64,000 nucleotides of DNA. It comes from Scilla litardierei. Lineage: Eukaryota > Streptophyta > Magnoliopsida > Asparagales > Asparagaceae. The notes under the pieces are model-generated. The model worked only from the letters and a program-made list of their open reading frames with translations. It searched no databases and was not told the origin of the DNA. Position 1 is the first letter of the stretch; the number at the start of each line of letters is the position of its first letter. The DNA lies in NCBI GenBank assembly GCA_030789695.1, contig CM061136.1, forward strand, positions 137,342,448-137,406,447. Direction: 5' to 3'. A program made the position numbers and the translations under genes. This document shows, piece by piece, positions 34,373 to 45,756 of the stretch.

Positions 34373-36486
34373 TGGTGGGACCGGAAAGGTGCTCTCTCTC
34401 AAGTGCAAGAGTCCGTACAAGTAGTAAAATCTGGGAGTCCAGATGTCGAATCCACGGGAAGAAATCTGTTGCAACCACAATTCAAATCAAATAGAAATCT
34501 ATCGGAAAGAAACTAAACACTTCAACAATGGTGACGGTGATGGTGATGTGAACACGTGAACAAAATAAACATAGAAAATCGTGTAAGAAAATATCTATAA
34601 AGAGTGTGCACATGGTATGGGTTCGCTAGGATCATCGATTCGAATTAATTTGGTTGATGAATATATCACAATGAATTCTCTTTTTGAGAGCAATTCACCG
34701 GGAAAAATATCCAATATAACTCAATGAATTCTCCTTTTGGGAGCAATTCATCGGAAGATGCCCTTTTGGGGGTTCAAACAAAATATTCAAAAAGATCGTC
34801 GCTAAAGCTATAATACAATATGAAACTCTCTTTTGGATAGATCAAAACTACGGTATGAAACTCCCTTTTGGGGAGATCAAAACTCGCCCTTTTGGGGCGA
34901 TCACCAACTTAATTAATTCTTTTGGAATCTAAAAAAGTCGATTTACGAACAACGATTACAATTTTAGCGACGTTAAACGATTTAGCACAAGGAATTTCAA
35001 CCAAATAAACACGAATAATATCCCCTAACTACTCCATACCATGCACAACAGAGATTTAGCTACACATTATGCAAAAATAAACAAGTTCCATAGCCAAATA
35101 CATCAAGAATATAGCAAAATACGGTAGAAAAAGCACTAAATAAGGAGTTTCAGTTAAGAATTCATCACCAAATATCCTTGAAAAGACATCAAAACTCTCT
35201 GGAAATAAGAAAATAGCCTCTAGAATTTTACAGAATTTTTCAGAGGGGAAATACGGCTTCTAGAGCCTCCAATACGCCCAAAATACGCCCTAATCTGCTT
35301 GAATACGCCCAAAAAACCCTAAATACGCTTATATAATAAGATTGCGGGTTTGGGTTGCTTAACGGGTCAAAACCCGCATCCATTTCGCGCCCGAATACAT
35401 CTGGGCCGCTCATCTGGAGCGGATCAAACGTAAGCCGCTAATCAAAGCGGGATCGGACAAGAGCTCGACACATGTCCCCCAATTTCGGATCCACACCCGC
35501 ATTCGCTTTGGGGTTGATCGCCACCGTCCGATCTCTATCGCACGGCCCGCTCTTCGCCACGTCGCTCCGTAAATGCCGCTTCGCTTTGTATTTGCGGGGG
35601 CTTCGTCCGCCGTTGGATCGACATTGTACGCCCAGGATCGCTCCGATGCTCGAACTCAATTTTCGCGTGCGGCTTGATTCCTGTCCGTTCGATTTAGCGG
35701 GGCTTCGTCCGATGGCCGCCACGTGGCTCCTTTATCGCCTCCGCTGCTTCGTTTGCTCCGCTACTGTGAACCGTCTGATCGGAATCGGACGATCATAAAA
35801 ATGCCGCCTCGAATTCAAATTGCGGGGCTGTTGTCTGCCGTTCGATGACAATCGCACGGTCGTAAGTCGCCCGCATCTCGATTTCGATTTCGCTCGAAGC
35901 GGGGACGATCTTGGCCGTTGAAACTTGATCGTGCGGCTTCAAAGAGGCCGCGTCGTCGCCCTCGTAACGCAGCGAGTTAGACCGTTGGATCATCATCCGT
36001 CGGTCAAGAATCGACCACGTAGCCCGCTATGTTTAATAACTGTGGAATTGTTGCGGGCCGTTGGATATTAATCCAACGGCTACAAAATTTCCAAGCGCCG
36101 ATTGATGTACACCGTGCGATCGGGCGGGGATCGACGAGATTGCGACACGTGGCAGCACCCCATTGGCTGGCGACCGTATAATACGTATTTCTTGCGTATT
36201 TCCTCATTTAATTGGTATTCTGCATTCAAAAATTCATAGTAATTAGCACAGATCTCAGAAAAATACAAATAAATAGTTGTTGGAATCGTGAGATCGAGAC
36301 CAAGCTAGGAAAAATATAAAATGTGCAGAAATACGTCGTTAAATGCTGTTTTGTGCTCAAATGGTGTGTTTTCTCTAATAAATAAATGTGTAGAAAATAC
36401 GTATGAATTAGAGATAAATTTAGCATCATGTGAGCACAAAATAGGGCTAAATGGGGGGTTAAATATGTAATATTGAACCCGAATCA
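34373..36486 (-). repeat. LTR1 of the array (original 3' LTR), 2114 bp
   Basis: Minus-strand TGATTCGGG...GGTCCCACCA. A TATA box (TTATATAAG on the minus strand) is near 35325-35338, so about 36486-35340 is U3 and the rest is R/U5. A row of TTTTG-loop hairpins lies at 34673-34928. The minus-strand purine tract GTTGGGGGGTG (36497-36487) abuts its start. It differs from LTR3 at about 25 positions by eye. Confidence 0.93.
34673..34928 (-). other. Series of seven short hairpins with invariant TTTTG loop (CAAAA in RNA)
   Basis: On the plus strand each unit is stem-TTTTG-stem: CTCT/AGAG (34677-34689), CTCC/GGAG (34731-34743), CCC/GGG (34761-34771), CTCTC/GATAG (34826-34840; GAGAG in LTR2 and LTR3), CTCCC/GGGAG (34861-34875), CGCCC/GGGCG (34885-34899) and ATTC/GAAT (34916-34928). 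The first two also share flanks GAATT and AATTC. Stem bases change in compensating pairs while the loop stays fixed. The series recurs in LTR2 (about 39096-39351) and LTR3 (about 43520-43775). In element orientation it lies downstream of the TATA box, so it should be transcribed in the 5' leader. Confidence 0.75.
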
Positions 36487-37533
36487 CACCCCCCAACTAG
36501 CGATTTGCTAGTCTCTAGCAAAAATAGCGATTAATACAGATGAGTAATAAAACAATAAGTTCTTTCAAATTGCTCATGGCATGGCTCAATAATACGCATT
36601 CCAACATGGTCTTGGCCATCAATATACACATCCATGAACAAAATCAATCACATGAAATTTTCTCTAATTTAGTATGAATAAATAACATGCAAGCATCGTT
36701 TTGCGCAAGCGAAAGTATAACACGTCGTTATATCCTAGTTTTCTTGTTTCCAAGGAATTGGCCTATCAAAATAATCATTCAAGACATGGGTATTGAAGTT
36801 GCTTAGTATATTCACCATTCTTTTCTTTTATTAGTTCCGCGTAACGCGCATCAAGCAACATTCGCAGAAAAAGGTATAACTTGGATCGCTCCATCAAATG
36901 AGTGAGTTTCCTGTCAATGGCTCCCAAATCAGACGATCATAGGGCATTAGGCCAAGAAGGACCCCTTGGACTGTACTACTCGAGCCAACCAAGTTATTTA
37001 TTAGTGACATACATATTCATTCATTTTTCATCATTTATTTTTCATTCTTTTCATTCTCTTTTTTTTCCTTTTCTTTTCTTTTCTTCATATTTTTGTAAGC
37101 AACTCAAAACACATCAACATGAATATAAACATTAATAACAAAGGCCAAATTCCTCTTCAACTTGAAAACTATTCTTAAAAATCGTGTATACTTAAGCTTT
37201 TTCCATCACATTAGCATGCATGAAATCAATTCAAACTATTTCGAGATATTAATCATGGAAATTGAAAATTTTCATGAATAGCATATTAACGGCAATTCCA
37301 TGTAGGAAAAATAATTAATCAAGCCATAAACAATTTTTAGAACTCAATTAACGTACAATCATCCGCATTTGAGGCATAGGAAGGAGTTTTAAAAGATGAG
37401 ATTTGGTGATTTATTCTTCTCAAAAAAAAATCCTAAGTCTCATACACACCCCCCAACTAAAGATGGACATTGTCCTCAATGTCGGAAGAGGTACGAGTTT
37501 ATTCAAGCAAGCAACCTAAAAAGCAATTAAAAA

Positions 37534-38655
37534 CTATATTACTGGAAAGAACACACCGTGATCAAATGGCGGATCCCGAATCTTTGATGGTGGAGGAAGT
37601 TGTTCAATTTGCTCCTTGCGCTCCTCGGCGATTATTCTTCCTCCAAAAACTAATTTGGACCCCAGCAACACAACTCCAAGCATCTCTATAACTTGTCTAC
37701 CAATGTCCTGCAAGAGATGAGTTGTGTCAGTCCAAGTTAGTTTAAGATGCTTATCGACAAAAGTATTCCAAACGTAGTCATCAAAATAAGTGAAAGAAAT
37801 TAAAGCAAGTTGACGACTACTCCCTGAAAGATTTGCACTACTCTCTGTACGATGCTCGATCAATGGAGAGAGGGGTAAATGATTTTGGGACAAAACTGGA
37901 GGAGGGCATGGTTCTGACTCCATAGCGATAATCTCAAAACCCTTGTCCCTAGCTGTCTCCTCCTCTCGTTCATCCAAAATTGCTAGTTCGTCCTCTCTTT
38001 CGCACACACTTTTTGCCATGTGGATATTTTTATTCGTGTCATCAACGTGACATGGCTCGCTCGATATTCCTGCAATAGAAGATGAACTCGTATTAGTTTC
38101 TTTAAATCGAGTTTCAAAAGCATTACCTTCTTCTAAGCAAGTGGCAATCAGAGTAAGATCTTCGATGGATTTCTGAATCTGCCGGCTCCGAGCAAGGAAA
38201 TTCTCTTGGAATTGATGGGATGTGGCCTCCTGTGTCTGAATAGTCTGGCAAGCTTCCTCTTTCAAGTATTGCAAAGGTACGTCTACGCTTTGCTCTTCTT
38301 GATCAAGTCACGAAGGCTCCGTTGAATCGCTCTCTGAAGTCTCTTCCACGGTTTCTTCGTTTTCTTGCAGAGACTCCATGTATTCCCACGCCACTGTCGG
38401 CGTCATGCCTCACAATAATTCCTGCAGCTGCGGTTGTAGTCCATCTAGGAAGAATGCCATAAGCTCTTCATTTGTGTACCCATGCTGCGGATAGCTCGAT
38501 ATAATGTCTGTGAACCTTCTCCAGGCCTGAAAGAAAGTTTCACAGTCAGTTTGATTAAAATTAACAATTTTTAGCTTCTCCATTCTATGTTTGTGTGCAT
38601 TAGCATGTCGTGCATCATAAAGATTGTTTGTGCAATAGAAATTCATATACTCCAT
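37534..38655 (-). pseudogene. gag remnant in internal region 1
   Basis: An 82-codon frame (38655-38410) carries a Retrotrans_gag-like segment (FNQTDCETFFQAWRRFTDIISSYPQHGY, then MAFFLDGLQPQ). It ends in TGA, but the same frame resumes immediately (GMTPTVAWEYMESL). It has another TGA at about 38310 (Cys in the sister copy) and then runs open for 246 codons (38274-37534) as an acidic, non-conserved tail rich in E and S. No protease, RT or integrase follows. Because the first TGA is shared by both copies it predates the duplication. The product, if any, is unlikely to be a functional Gag. Confidence 0.75.
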
Positions 38656-38770
38656 TTTTTAAAAAAATTAAAATAAAATAAATAAATAAATAAAAAGTTT
38701 ATGTACAGTAAAGTGGAAAGATCTCACCGAAGGTCCTCTAAATGAAATAAACCGTAGTCACAAACCATTC

Positions 38771-38789
38771 CTCCCCGGCAACGGCGCCA
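38771..38789 (-). other. Primer binding site, tRNA-Asp type (internal region 1)
   Basis: Minus strand TGGCGCCGTTGCCGGGGAG, six bases from the end of LTR2. Identical to the sites at 1633-1651 and 43195-43213. Confidence 0.92.
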
Positions 38790-38795
38790 AAAACT

Positions 38796-40909
38796 TGGTG
38801 GGACCGGAAAGGTGCTCTCTCTCAAGTGCAAGAGTCCGTACAAGTAGTAAAATCTGGGAGTCCAGATGTCGAATCCACGGGAAGAAATCTGTTGCAACCA
38901 CAATTCAAATCAAATAGAAATCTATCGGAAAGAAACTAAACACTTCAACAATGGTGACGGTGATGGTGATGTGAACACGTGAACAAAATAAACATAGAAA
39001 ATCGTGTAAGAAAATATCTATAAAGAGTGTGCACATGGTATGGGTTCGCTAGGATCAACGATTCGTATTGATTTGGTTGATGAATATATCACAATGAATT
39101 CTCTTTTTGAGAGCAATTCACCGGGAAAAATATCCAATATAACTCAATGAATTCTCCTTTTGGGAGCAATTCATCGGAAGATGCCCTTTTGGGGGTTCAA
39201 ACACAATATTCAAAAAGATCGTCGCTAAAGCTATAATACGATATGAAACTCTCTTTTGGAGAGATCAAAACTACGGTATGAAACTCCCTTTTGGGGAGAT
39301 CAAAACTCACCCTTTTGGGGCGATCACCAACTTAATTAATTCTTTTGGAATCTAAAAAAGTCGATTTATGAACAACGATTACAATTTAAGCGACGTTAAA
39401 CGATTTAGCACAAGGAATTTCAACCAAATAAACACGAATAATATCCCCTAACTACTCCATACCATGCACAACAGAGATTTAGCTACACATTATGCAAAAA
39501 TAAACAAGTTCCATAGCCAAATACATCAAGAATATAGCAAAATACGGTAGAAAAAGCACTAAATAAGGAGTTTAAGTTAAGAATTCATCACCAAATATCC
39601 TTGAAAAGACATCAAAACTCTCTGGAAATAAGAAAATAGCCTCTGGAATTTTACAGAATTTTTCAGAGGGGAAATACGGCTTCTAGAGCCTCCAATACGC
39701 CCAAAATACGCCCCAATCTGTTTGAATACGCCCAAAAACCCCTAAATACACTTATATAATAAGATTGCGGGTTTCGGTTGCTTAACGGGTCAAAACCCGC
39801 ATCCATTTCGCGCCCGAATACATCTGGGCCGCTCATCTGGAGCGGATCAAACGTAAGCCGCTAATCAAAGCGGGATCGGACAAGAGCTCGACACGTGTCC
39901 CCCAATTTCGGATCCACACCCGCATTCGCTTTGGGGTTGATCGCCACCGTCTGATCTCTATCGCACGGCCCGCTCTTCGCCACGTCGCTCCGTAAATGCC
40001 GCTTCGCTTTGTATTTGCGGGGGCTTCGTCCGCCGTTGGATCGACATTGTACGCCCAGGATCGCTCCGATGCTCGAACTCAATTTTCGCGTGCGGCTTGA
40101 TTCCTGTCCGTTCGATTTAGCGGGGCTTCGTCCGATGGCCGCCACGTGGCTCCTTTATCGCCTCCGCTGCTTCGTTTGCTCCGCTACTGTGAACCGTCTG
40201 ATCGGAATCGGACGATCATAAAAATGCCGCCTCGAATTCAAATTGCGGGGCTGTTGTCTGCCGTTCGATGACAATCGCACGGTCGTAAGTCGCCCGCATC
40301 TCGATTTCGATTTCGCTCGAAGCGGGGACGATCTTGACCGTTGAAACTTGATCGTGCGGCTTCAAAGAGGCCGCGTCGTCGCCCTCGTAACGCAGCGAGT
40401 TAGACCGTTGGATCATCATCCGTCGGTCAAGAATCGACCACGTAGCCCGCTATGTTTAATAACCGTGGAATTGTTGCGGGCCGTTGGATATTAATCCAAC
40501 GGCTACAAAATTTCCAAGCGCCGATTGATGTACACCGTGCGATCGGGCGGGGATCGACGAGATTGCGACACGTGGCAGCACCCCATTGGCTGGCGACCGT
40601 ATAATACGTATTTCTTGCGTATTTCCTCATTTAATTGGTATTCTGCATTCAAAAATTCATAGTAATTAGCACAGATCTCAGAAAAATACAAATAAATAGT
40701 TGTTGGAATCGTGAGATCGAGACCAAGCTAGGAAAAATATAAAATGTGCAGAAATACGTCGTTAAATGCTGTTTTGTGCTCAAATGGTGTGTTTTCTCTA
40801 ATAAATAAATGTGTAGAAAATACGTATGAATTAGAGATAAATTTAGCATCATGTGAGCACAAAATAGGGCTAAATGGGGGGTTAAATATGTAATATTGAA
40901 CCCGAATCA
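38796..40909 (-). repeat. LTR2 of the array, chimeric middle LTR, 2114 bp
   Basis: At about 16 diagnostic positions in its lower-coordinate half it matches LTR3 against LTR1. At about 8 positions in its upper half it matches LTR1 against LTR3. The switch falls between offsets 1099 (39895) and 1170 (39966). It also has private changes (for example T near 39952, A near 40335, C near 40463). Confidence 0.9.
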
Positions 40910-41957
40910 CACCCCCCAACTAGCGATTTGCTAGTCTCTAGCAAAAATAGCGATTAATACAGATGAGTAATAAAACAATAAGTTCTTTCAAATTGCTCAT
41001 GGCATGGCTCAATAATACGCATTCCAACATGGTCTTGGCCATCAATATACACATCCATGAACAAAATCAATCACATGAAATTTTCTCTAATTTAGTATGA
41101 ATAAATAACATGCAAGCATCGTTTTGCGCAAGCGAAAGTATAACACGTCGTTATATCCTAGTTTTCTTGTTTCCAAGGAATTGGCCTATCAAAATAATCA
41201 TTCAAGACATGGGTATTGAAGTTGCTTAGTATATTCACCATTCTTTTCTTTTATTAGTTCCGCGTAACGCGCATCAAGCAACATTCGCAGAAAAAGGTAT
41301 AACTTGGATCGCTCCATCAAATGAGTGAGTTTCCTGTCAATGGCTCCCAAATCAGACGATCATAGGGCATTAGGCCAAGAAGGACCCCTCGGACTGTACT
41401 ACTCGAGCCAACCAAGTTATTTATTAGTGACATACATATTCATTCATTTTTCATCATTTATTTTTCATTCTTTTCATTCTCTTTTTTTTCCTTTTCTTTT
41501 CTTTTCTTCATATTTTTGTAAGCAACTCAAAACACATCAACATGAATATAAACATTAATAACAAAGGCCAAATTCCTCTTCAACTTGAAAACTATTCTTA
41601 AAAATCGTGTATACTTAAGCTTTTTCCATCACATTAGCATGCATGAAATCAATTCAAACTATTTCGAGATATTAATCATGGAAATTGAAAATTTTCATGA
41701 ATAGCATATTAACGGCAATTCCATGTAGGAAAAATAATTAATCAAGCCATAAACAATTTTTAGAACTCAATTAACGTATAATCATCCGCATTTGAGGCAT
41801 AGGAAGGAGTTTTAAAAGATGAGATTTGGTGATTTATTCTTCTCAAAAAAAAAATCCTAAGTCTCATACACACCCCCCAACTAAAGATGGACATTGTCCT
41901 CAATGTCGGAAGAGGTACGAGTTTATTCAAGCAAGCAACCTAGAAAGCAATTAAAAA

Positions 41958-43079
41958 CTATATTACTGGAAAGAACACACCGTGATCAAATGGCGGATCC
42001 CGAATCTTTGATGGTGGAGGAAGTTGTTCAATTTGCTCCTTGCGCTCCTCGGCGATTATTCTTCCTCCAAAAACTAATTTGGACCCCAGCAACACAACTC
42101 CAAGCATCTCTATAACTTGTCTACCAATGTCCTGCAAGAGATGAGTCGTGTCAGTCCAAGTTAGTTTAAGATGCTTATCGACAAAAGTATTCCAAACGTA
42201 GTCATCAAAATAAGTGAAAGAAATTAAAGCAAGTTGACGACTACTCCCTGAAAGATTTGCACTACTCTCTGTACGATGCTCGATCAATGGAGAGAGGGGT
42301 AAATGATTTTGGGACAAAACTGGAGGAGGGCATGGTTCTGACTCCATAGCGATAATCTCAAAACCCTTGTCCCTAGCTGTCTCCTCCTCTCGTTCATCCA
42401 AAATTGCTAGTTCGTCCTCTCTTTCGCACACACTTTTTGCCATGTGGATATTTTTATTCGTGTCATCAACGTGACATGGCTCGCTCGATATTCCTGCAAT
42501 AGAAGATGAACTCGTATTAGTTTCTTTAAATCGAGTTTCAAAAGCATTACCTTCTTCTAAGCAAGTGGCAATCAGAGTAAGATCTTCGATGGATTTCTGA
42601 ATCTGCCGGCTCCGAGCAAGGAAATTCTCTTGGAATTGATGGGATGTGGCCTCCTGTGTCTGAATAGTCTGGCAAGCTTCCTCTTTCAAGTATTGCAAAG
42701 GTACGTCTACGCTTTGCTCTTCTTGATCAAGGCACGAAGGCTCCGTTGAATCGCTCTCTGAAGTCTCTTCCACGGTTTCTTCGTTTTCTTGCAGAGACTC
42801 CATGTATTCCCACGCCACTGTCGGCGTCATGCCTCACAATAATTCCTGCAGCTGCGGTTGTAGTCCATCTAGGAAGAATGCCATAAGCTCTTCATTTGTG
42901 TACCCATGCTACGGATAGCTCGATATAATGTCTGTGAACCTTCTCCAGGCCTGAAAGAAAGTTTCACAGTCAGTTTGATTAAAATTAACAATTTTTAGCT
43001 TCTCCATTCTATGTTTGTGTGCATTAGCATGTCGTGCATCATAAAGATTGTTTGTGCAATAGAAATTCATATACTCCAT
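41958..43079 (-). pseudogene. gag remnant in internal region 2
   Basis: Sister of the gag remnant at 37534-38655. The N-terminal 82-codon part has an extra TAG (42911-42909) where the sister has CAG, and shares the TGA at 42836-42834. Downstream, 290 codons are open (42830-41958: MTPTVAWEYMESLQENEETVEE..., acidic and low complexity) because the second TGA of the sister is Cys here. The two copies have thus decayed independently since duplication. Confidence 0.75.
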
Positions 43080-43194
43080 TTTTTTAAAAAATTAAAATAA
43101 AATAAATAAATAAATAAAAAGTTTATGTACAGTAAAGTGGAAAGATCTCACCGAAGGTCCTCTAAATGAAATAAACCGTAGTCACAAACCATTC

Positions 43195-43213
43195 CTCCCC
43201 GGCAACGGCGCCA
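43195..43213 (-). other. Primer binding site, tRNA-Asp type (internal region 2)
   Basis: Minus strand TGGCGCCGTTGCCGGGGAG, six bases downstream of LTR3. This is the original 5' primer site of the inserted element. Confidence 0.92.
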
Positions 43214-43219
43214 AAAACT

Positions 43220-45333
43220 TGGTGGGACCGGAAAGGTGCTCTCTCTCAAGTGCAAGAGTCCGTACAAGTAGTAAAATCTGGGAGTCCAGATGTCGAATCC
43301 ACGGGAAGAAATCTGTTGCAACCACAATTCAAATCAAATAGAAATCTATCGGAAAGAAACTAAACACTTCAACAATGGTGACGGTGATGGTGATGTGAAC
43401 ACGTGAACAAAATAAACATAGAAAATCGTGTAAGAAAATATCTATAAAGAGTGTGCACATGGTATGGGTTCGCTAGGATCAACGATTCGTATTGATTTGG
43501 TTGATGAATATATCACAATGAATTCTCTTTTTGAGAGCAATTCACCGGGAAAAATATCCAATATAACTCAATGAATTCTTCTTTTGGGAGCAATTCATCG
43601 GAAGATGCCCTTTTGGGGGTTCAAACACAATATTCAAAAAGATCGTCGCTAAAGCTATAATACGATATGAAACTCTCTTTTGGAGAGATCAAAACTACGG
43701 TATGAAACTCCCTTTTGGGGAGATCAAAACTCACCCTTTTGGGGCGATCACCAACTTAATTAATTCTTTTGGAATCTAAAAAAGTCGATTTATGAACAAC
43801 GATTACAATTTTAGCGACGTTAAACGATTTAGCACAAGGAATTTCAACCAAATAAACACGAATAATATCCCCTAACTACTCCATACCATGCACAACAGAG
43901 ATTTAGCTACACATTATGCAAAAATAAACAAGTTCCATAGCCAAATACATCAAGAATATAGCAAAATACGGTAGAAAAAGCACTAAATAAGGAGTTTAAG
44001 TTAAGAATTCATCACCAAATATCCTTGAAAAGACATCAAAACTCTCTGGAAATAAGAAAATAGCCTCTGGAATTTTACAGAATTTTTCAGAGGGGAAATA
44101 CGGCTTCTAGAGCCTCCAATACGCCCAAAATACGCCCCAATCTGTTTGAATACGCCCAAAAACCCCTAAATACACTTATATAATAAGATTGCGGGTTTCG
44201 GTTGCTTAACGGGTCAAAACCCGCATCCATTTCGCGCCCGAATACATCTGGGCCGCTCATCTGGAGCGGATCAAACGTAAGCCGCTAATCAAAGCGGGAT
44301 CGGACAAGAGCTCGACACGTGTCCCCCAATTTCGGATCCACACCCGCATTCGCTTTGGGGTTGATCGCCACCGTCCGATCTCTATCGCATGGCCCGCTCT
44401 TCGCCACGTCGCTCCGTAAATGCCGCTTCGCTTTGTATTTGCGGGGGCTTCGTCCGCCGTTGGATCGACATTGTACGCCCAGGATCGCTCCGATGCTCGA
44501 ACTCAATTTTCGCGTGCGGCTTGATTCCTGTCCGTTCGATTTAGCGGGGCTTCGTCCGATGGCCGCCACGTGGCTCCTTTATCGCCTCCGCTGCTTCGTT
44601 TGCTCCGCTACTATGAACCGTCCGATCGGAATCGGACGATCATAAAAATGCCGCCTCGAATTCAAATTGCGGGGCTGTTGTCTGCCGTTCGATGACAATC
44701 GCACGGTCGTAAGTCGCCCGCATCTCGATTTCGATTTCGCTCGAAGCGGGGACGATCTTGGCCGTTGAAACTTGATCGTGCGGCTTCAAAGAGGTCGCGT
44801 CGTCGCCCTCGTAACGCAGCGAGTTAGACCGTTGGATCATCATCCGTCGGTCAAGAATCGACCACGTAGCCCGCTATGTTTAATAACTGTGGAATTGTTG
44901 CGGGCCGTTGGATATTAATCCAACGGCTACAAAATTTCCAAGCGCCGATTGCTGTACACCGTGCGATCGGGCGGGGATCGACGAGATTGCGACACGTGGC
45001 AGCACCCCATTGGCTGGCGACCGTATAATACGTATTTCTTGCGTATTTCCTCATTTAATTGGTATTCTGCATTCAAAAATTCATAGTAATTAGCACAGAT
45101 CTCAGAAAAATACAGATAAATAGTCGTTGGAATCGTGAGATCGAGACCAAGCTAGGAAAAATATAAAATGTGCAGAAATACGTCGTTAAATGCTGTTTTG
45201 TGCTCAAATGGTGTGTTTTCTCTAATAAATAAATGTGTGGAAAATACGTATGAATTAGAGATAAATTTAGCATCATGTGAGCACAAAATAGGGCTAAATG
45301 GGGGGTTAAATATGTAATATTGAACCCGAATCA
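43220..45333 (-). repeat. LTR3 of the array (original 5' LTR), 2114 bp
   Basis: Outer edge TGATTCGGG on the minus strand at 45333, followed by target duplication CTCGA. It carries the same hairpin series (about 43520-43775), with one stem base of the second hairpin changed (CTTC). Confidence 0.93.
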
Positions 45334-45338
45334 CTCGA

Positions 45339-45742
45339 TAAGTGGAAAAAGTCACTTTATAAGTGCATAAAGGCACTCGATAAGTGAATGAAGAAGAGGA
45401 TAAGTAAAAGGGCTAATATAGGCTAATAAGCTTATAATTGGTTATTTCCTACAATAACTACCCCTAAAGCCTATAAATAGGACCCAAGGGTATGCCTTTT
45501 ACACTAACCTAACCATGCCATAAGTTTGCATAAGGCAACTTATGTTCTTCTTCTCCCTTCCATTAAAATCCTCTTCTAAATAGAGATTTAGGCGGTGAAA
45601 CTCTGCTTCGATCCTCCGTGACGAAGTACCGACCGTTGTGGCGAATCTGAGGGTGAAGTTCAGAGACTACGGTGCCGCATACGCAAGCGTAAGTCTATGT
45701 TATTATTCGATCCTAATGTCGTTGTTTTGACAGGATCCTACA
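45339..45742 (+). repeat. 5' LTR of the copia element, second part
   Basis: Continues the LTR broken at 34372, matching 52061-52464. A TATA box (CCTATAAATAGGACC) is near 45469-45483. The LTR ends GATCCTACA at 45742. Confidence 0.95.
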
Positions 45743-45756
45743 TTGGTATCAGAGCC
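45743..45756 (+). other. Primer binding site, tRNA-iMet type
   Basis: TTGGTATCAGAGCC immediately after the LTR end: a perfect copy of the standard plant copia primer site. Confidence 0.95.

Larger units (their letters stand above)
36487..38795 (-). other. Internal region 1 of the array
   Basis: 2309 bp read on the minus strand from the primer site (38789-38771) through a gag remnant (38655-37534) to the purine tract (36497-36487). A second copy of the purine tract motif (CACCCCCCAACTA on the plus strand) lies near 37447-37460. Between the two tracts is noncoding AT-rich sequence with a pyrimidine run (37050-37090). It differs from internal region 2 at only about seven substitutions and two homopolymer lengths by eye. 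Confidence 0.9.
40910..43219 (-). other. Internal region 2 of the array
   Basis: 2310 bp with the same layout as internal region 1: primer site 43213-43195, gag remnant 43079-41958, second purine-tract motif near 41871-41884, and purine tract next to LTR2 (40920-40910). Confidence 0.9.
34373..45333 (-). mobile_element. Non-autonomous Athila/Tat-like element as LTR-internal-LTR-internal-LTR array
   Basis: Ends are TGGTGGGACC (34373) and CCCGAATCA (45333), flanked by the 5 bp duplication CTCGA (34368-34372 and 45334-45338). Inside are three LTRs of 2114 bp each (34373-36486, 38796-40909, 43220-45333) and two internal regions of 2309 and 2310 bp, a period of about 4424 bp. Primer sites of tRNA-Asp type sit beside the middle and rightmost LTRs, so the element reads on the minus strand. 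Each internal region has only a gag remnant and no protease, RT, RNase H or integrase, so mobility must depend on a relative's proteins (LARD-like). One outer target duplication around the whole array argues for a single insertion followed by duplication in place. Confidence 0.95.

Noticed and set aside
35438..45054. Small frames repeated three times (94, 108 and 67 codons)
   Set aside because: They fall in the 2114 bp LTRs, are antisense or out of context, and show no conservation beyond that of the DNA.
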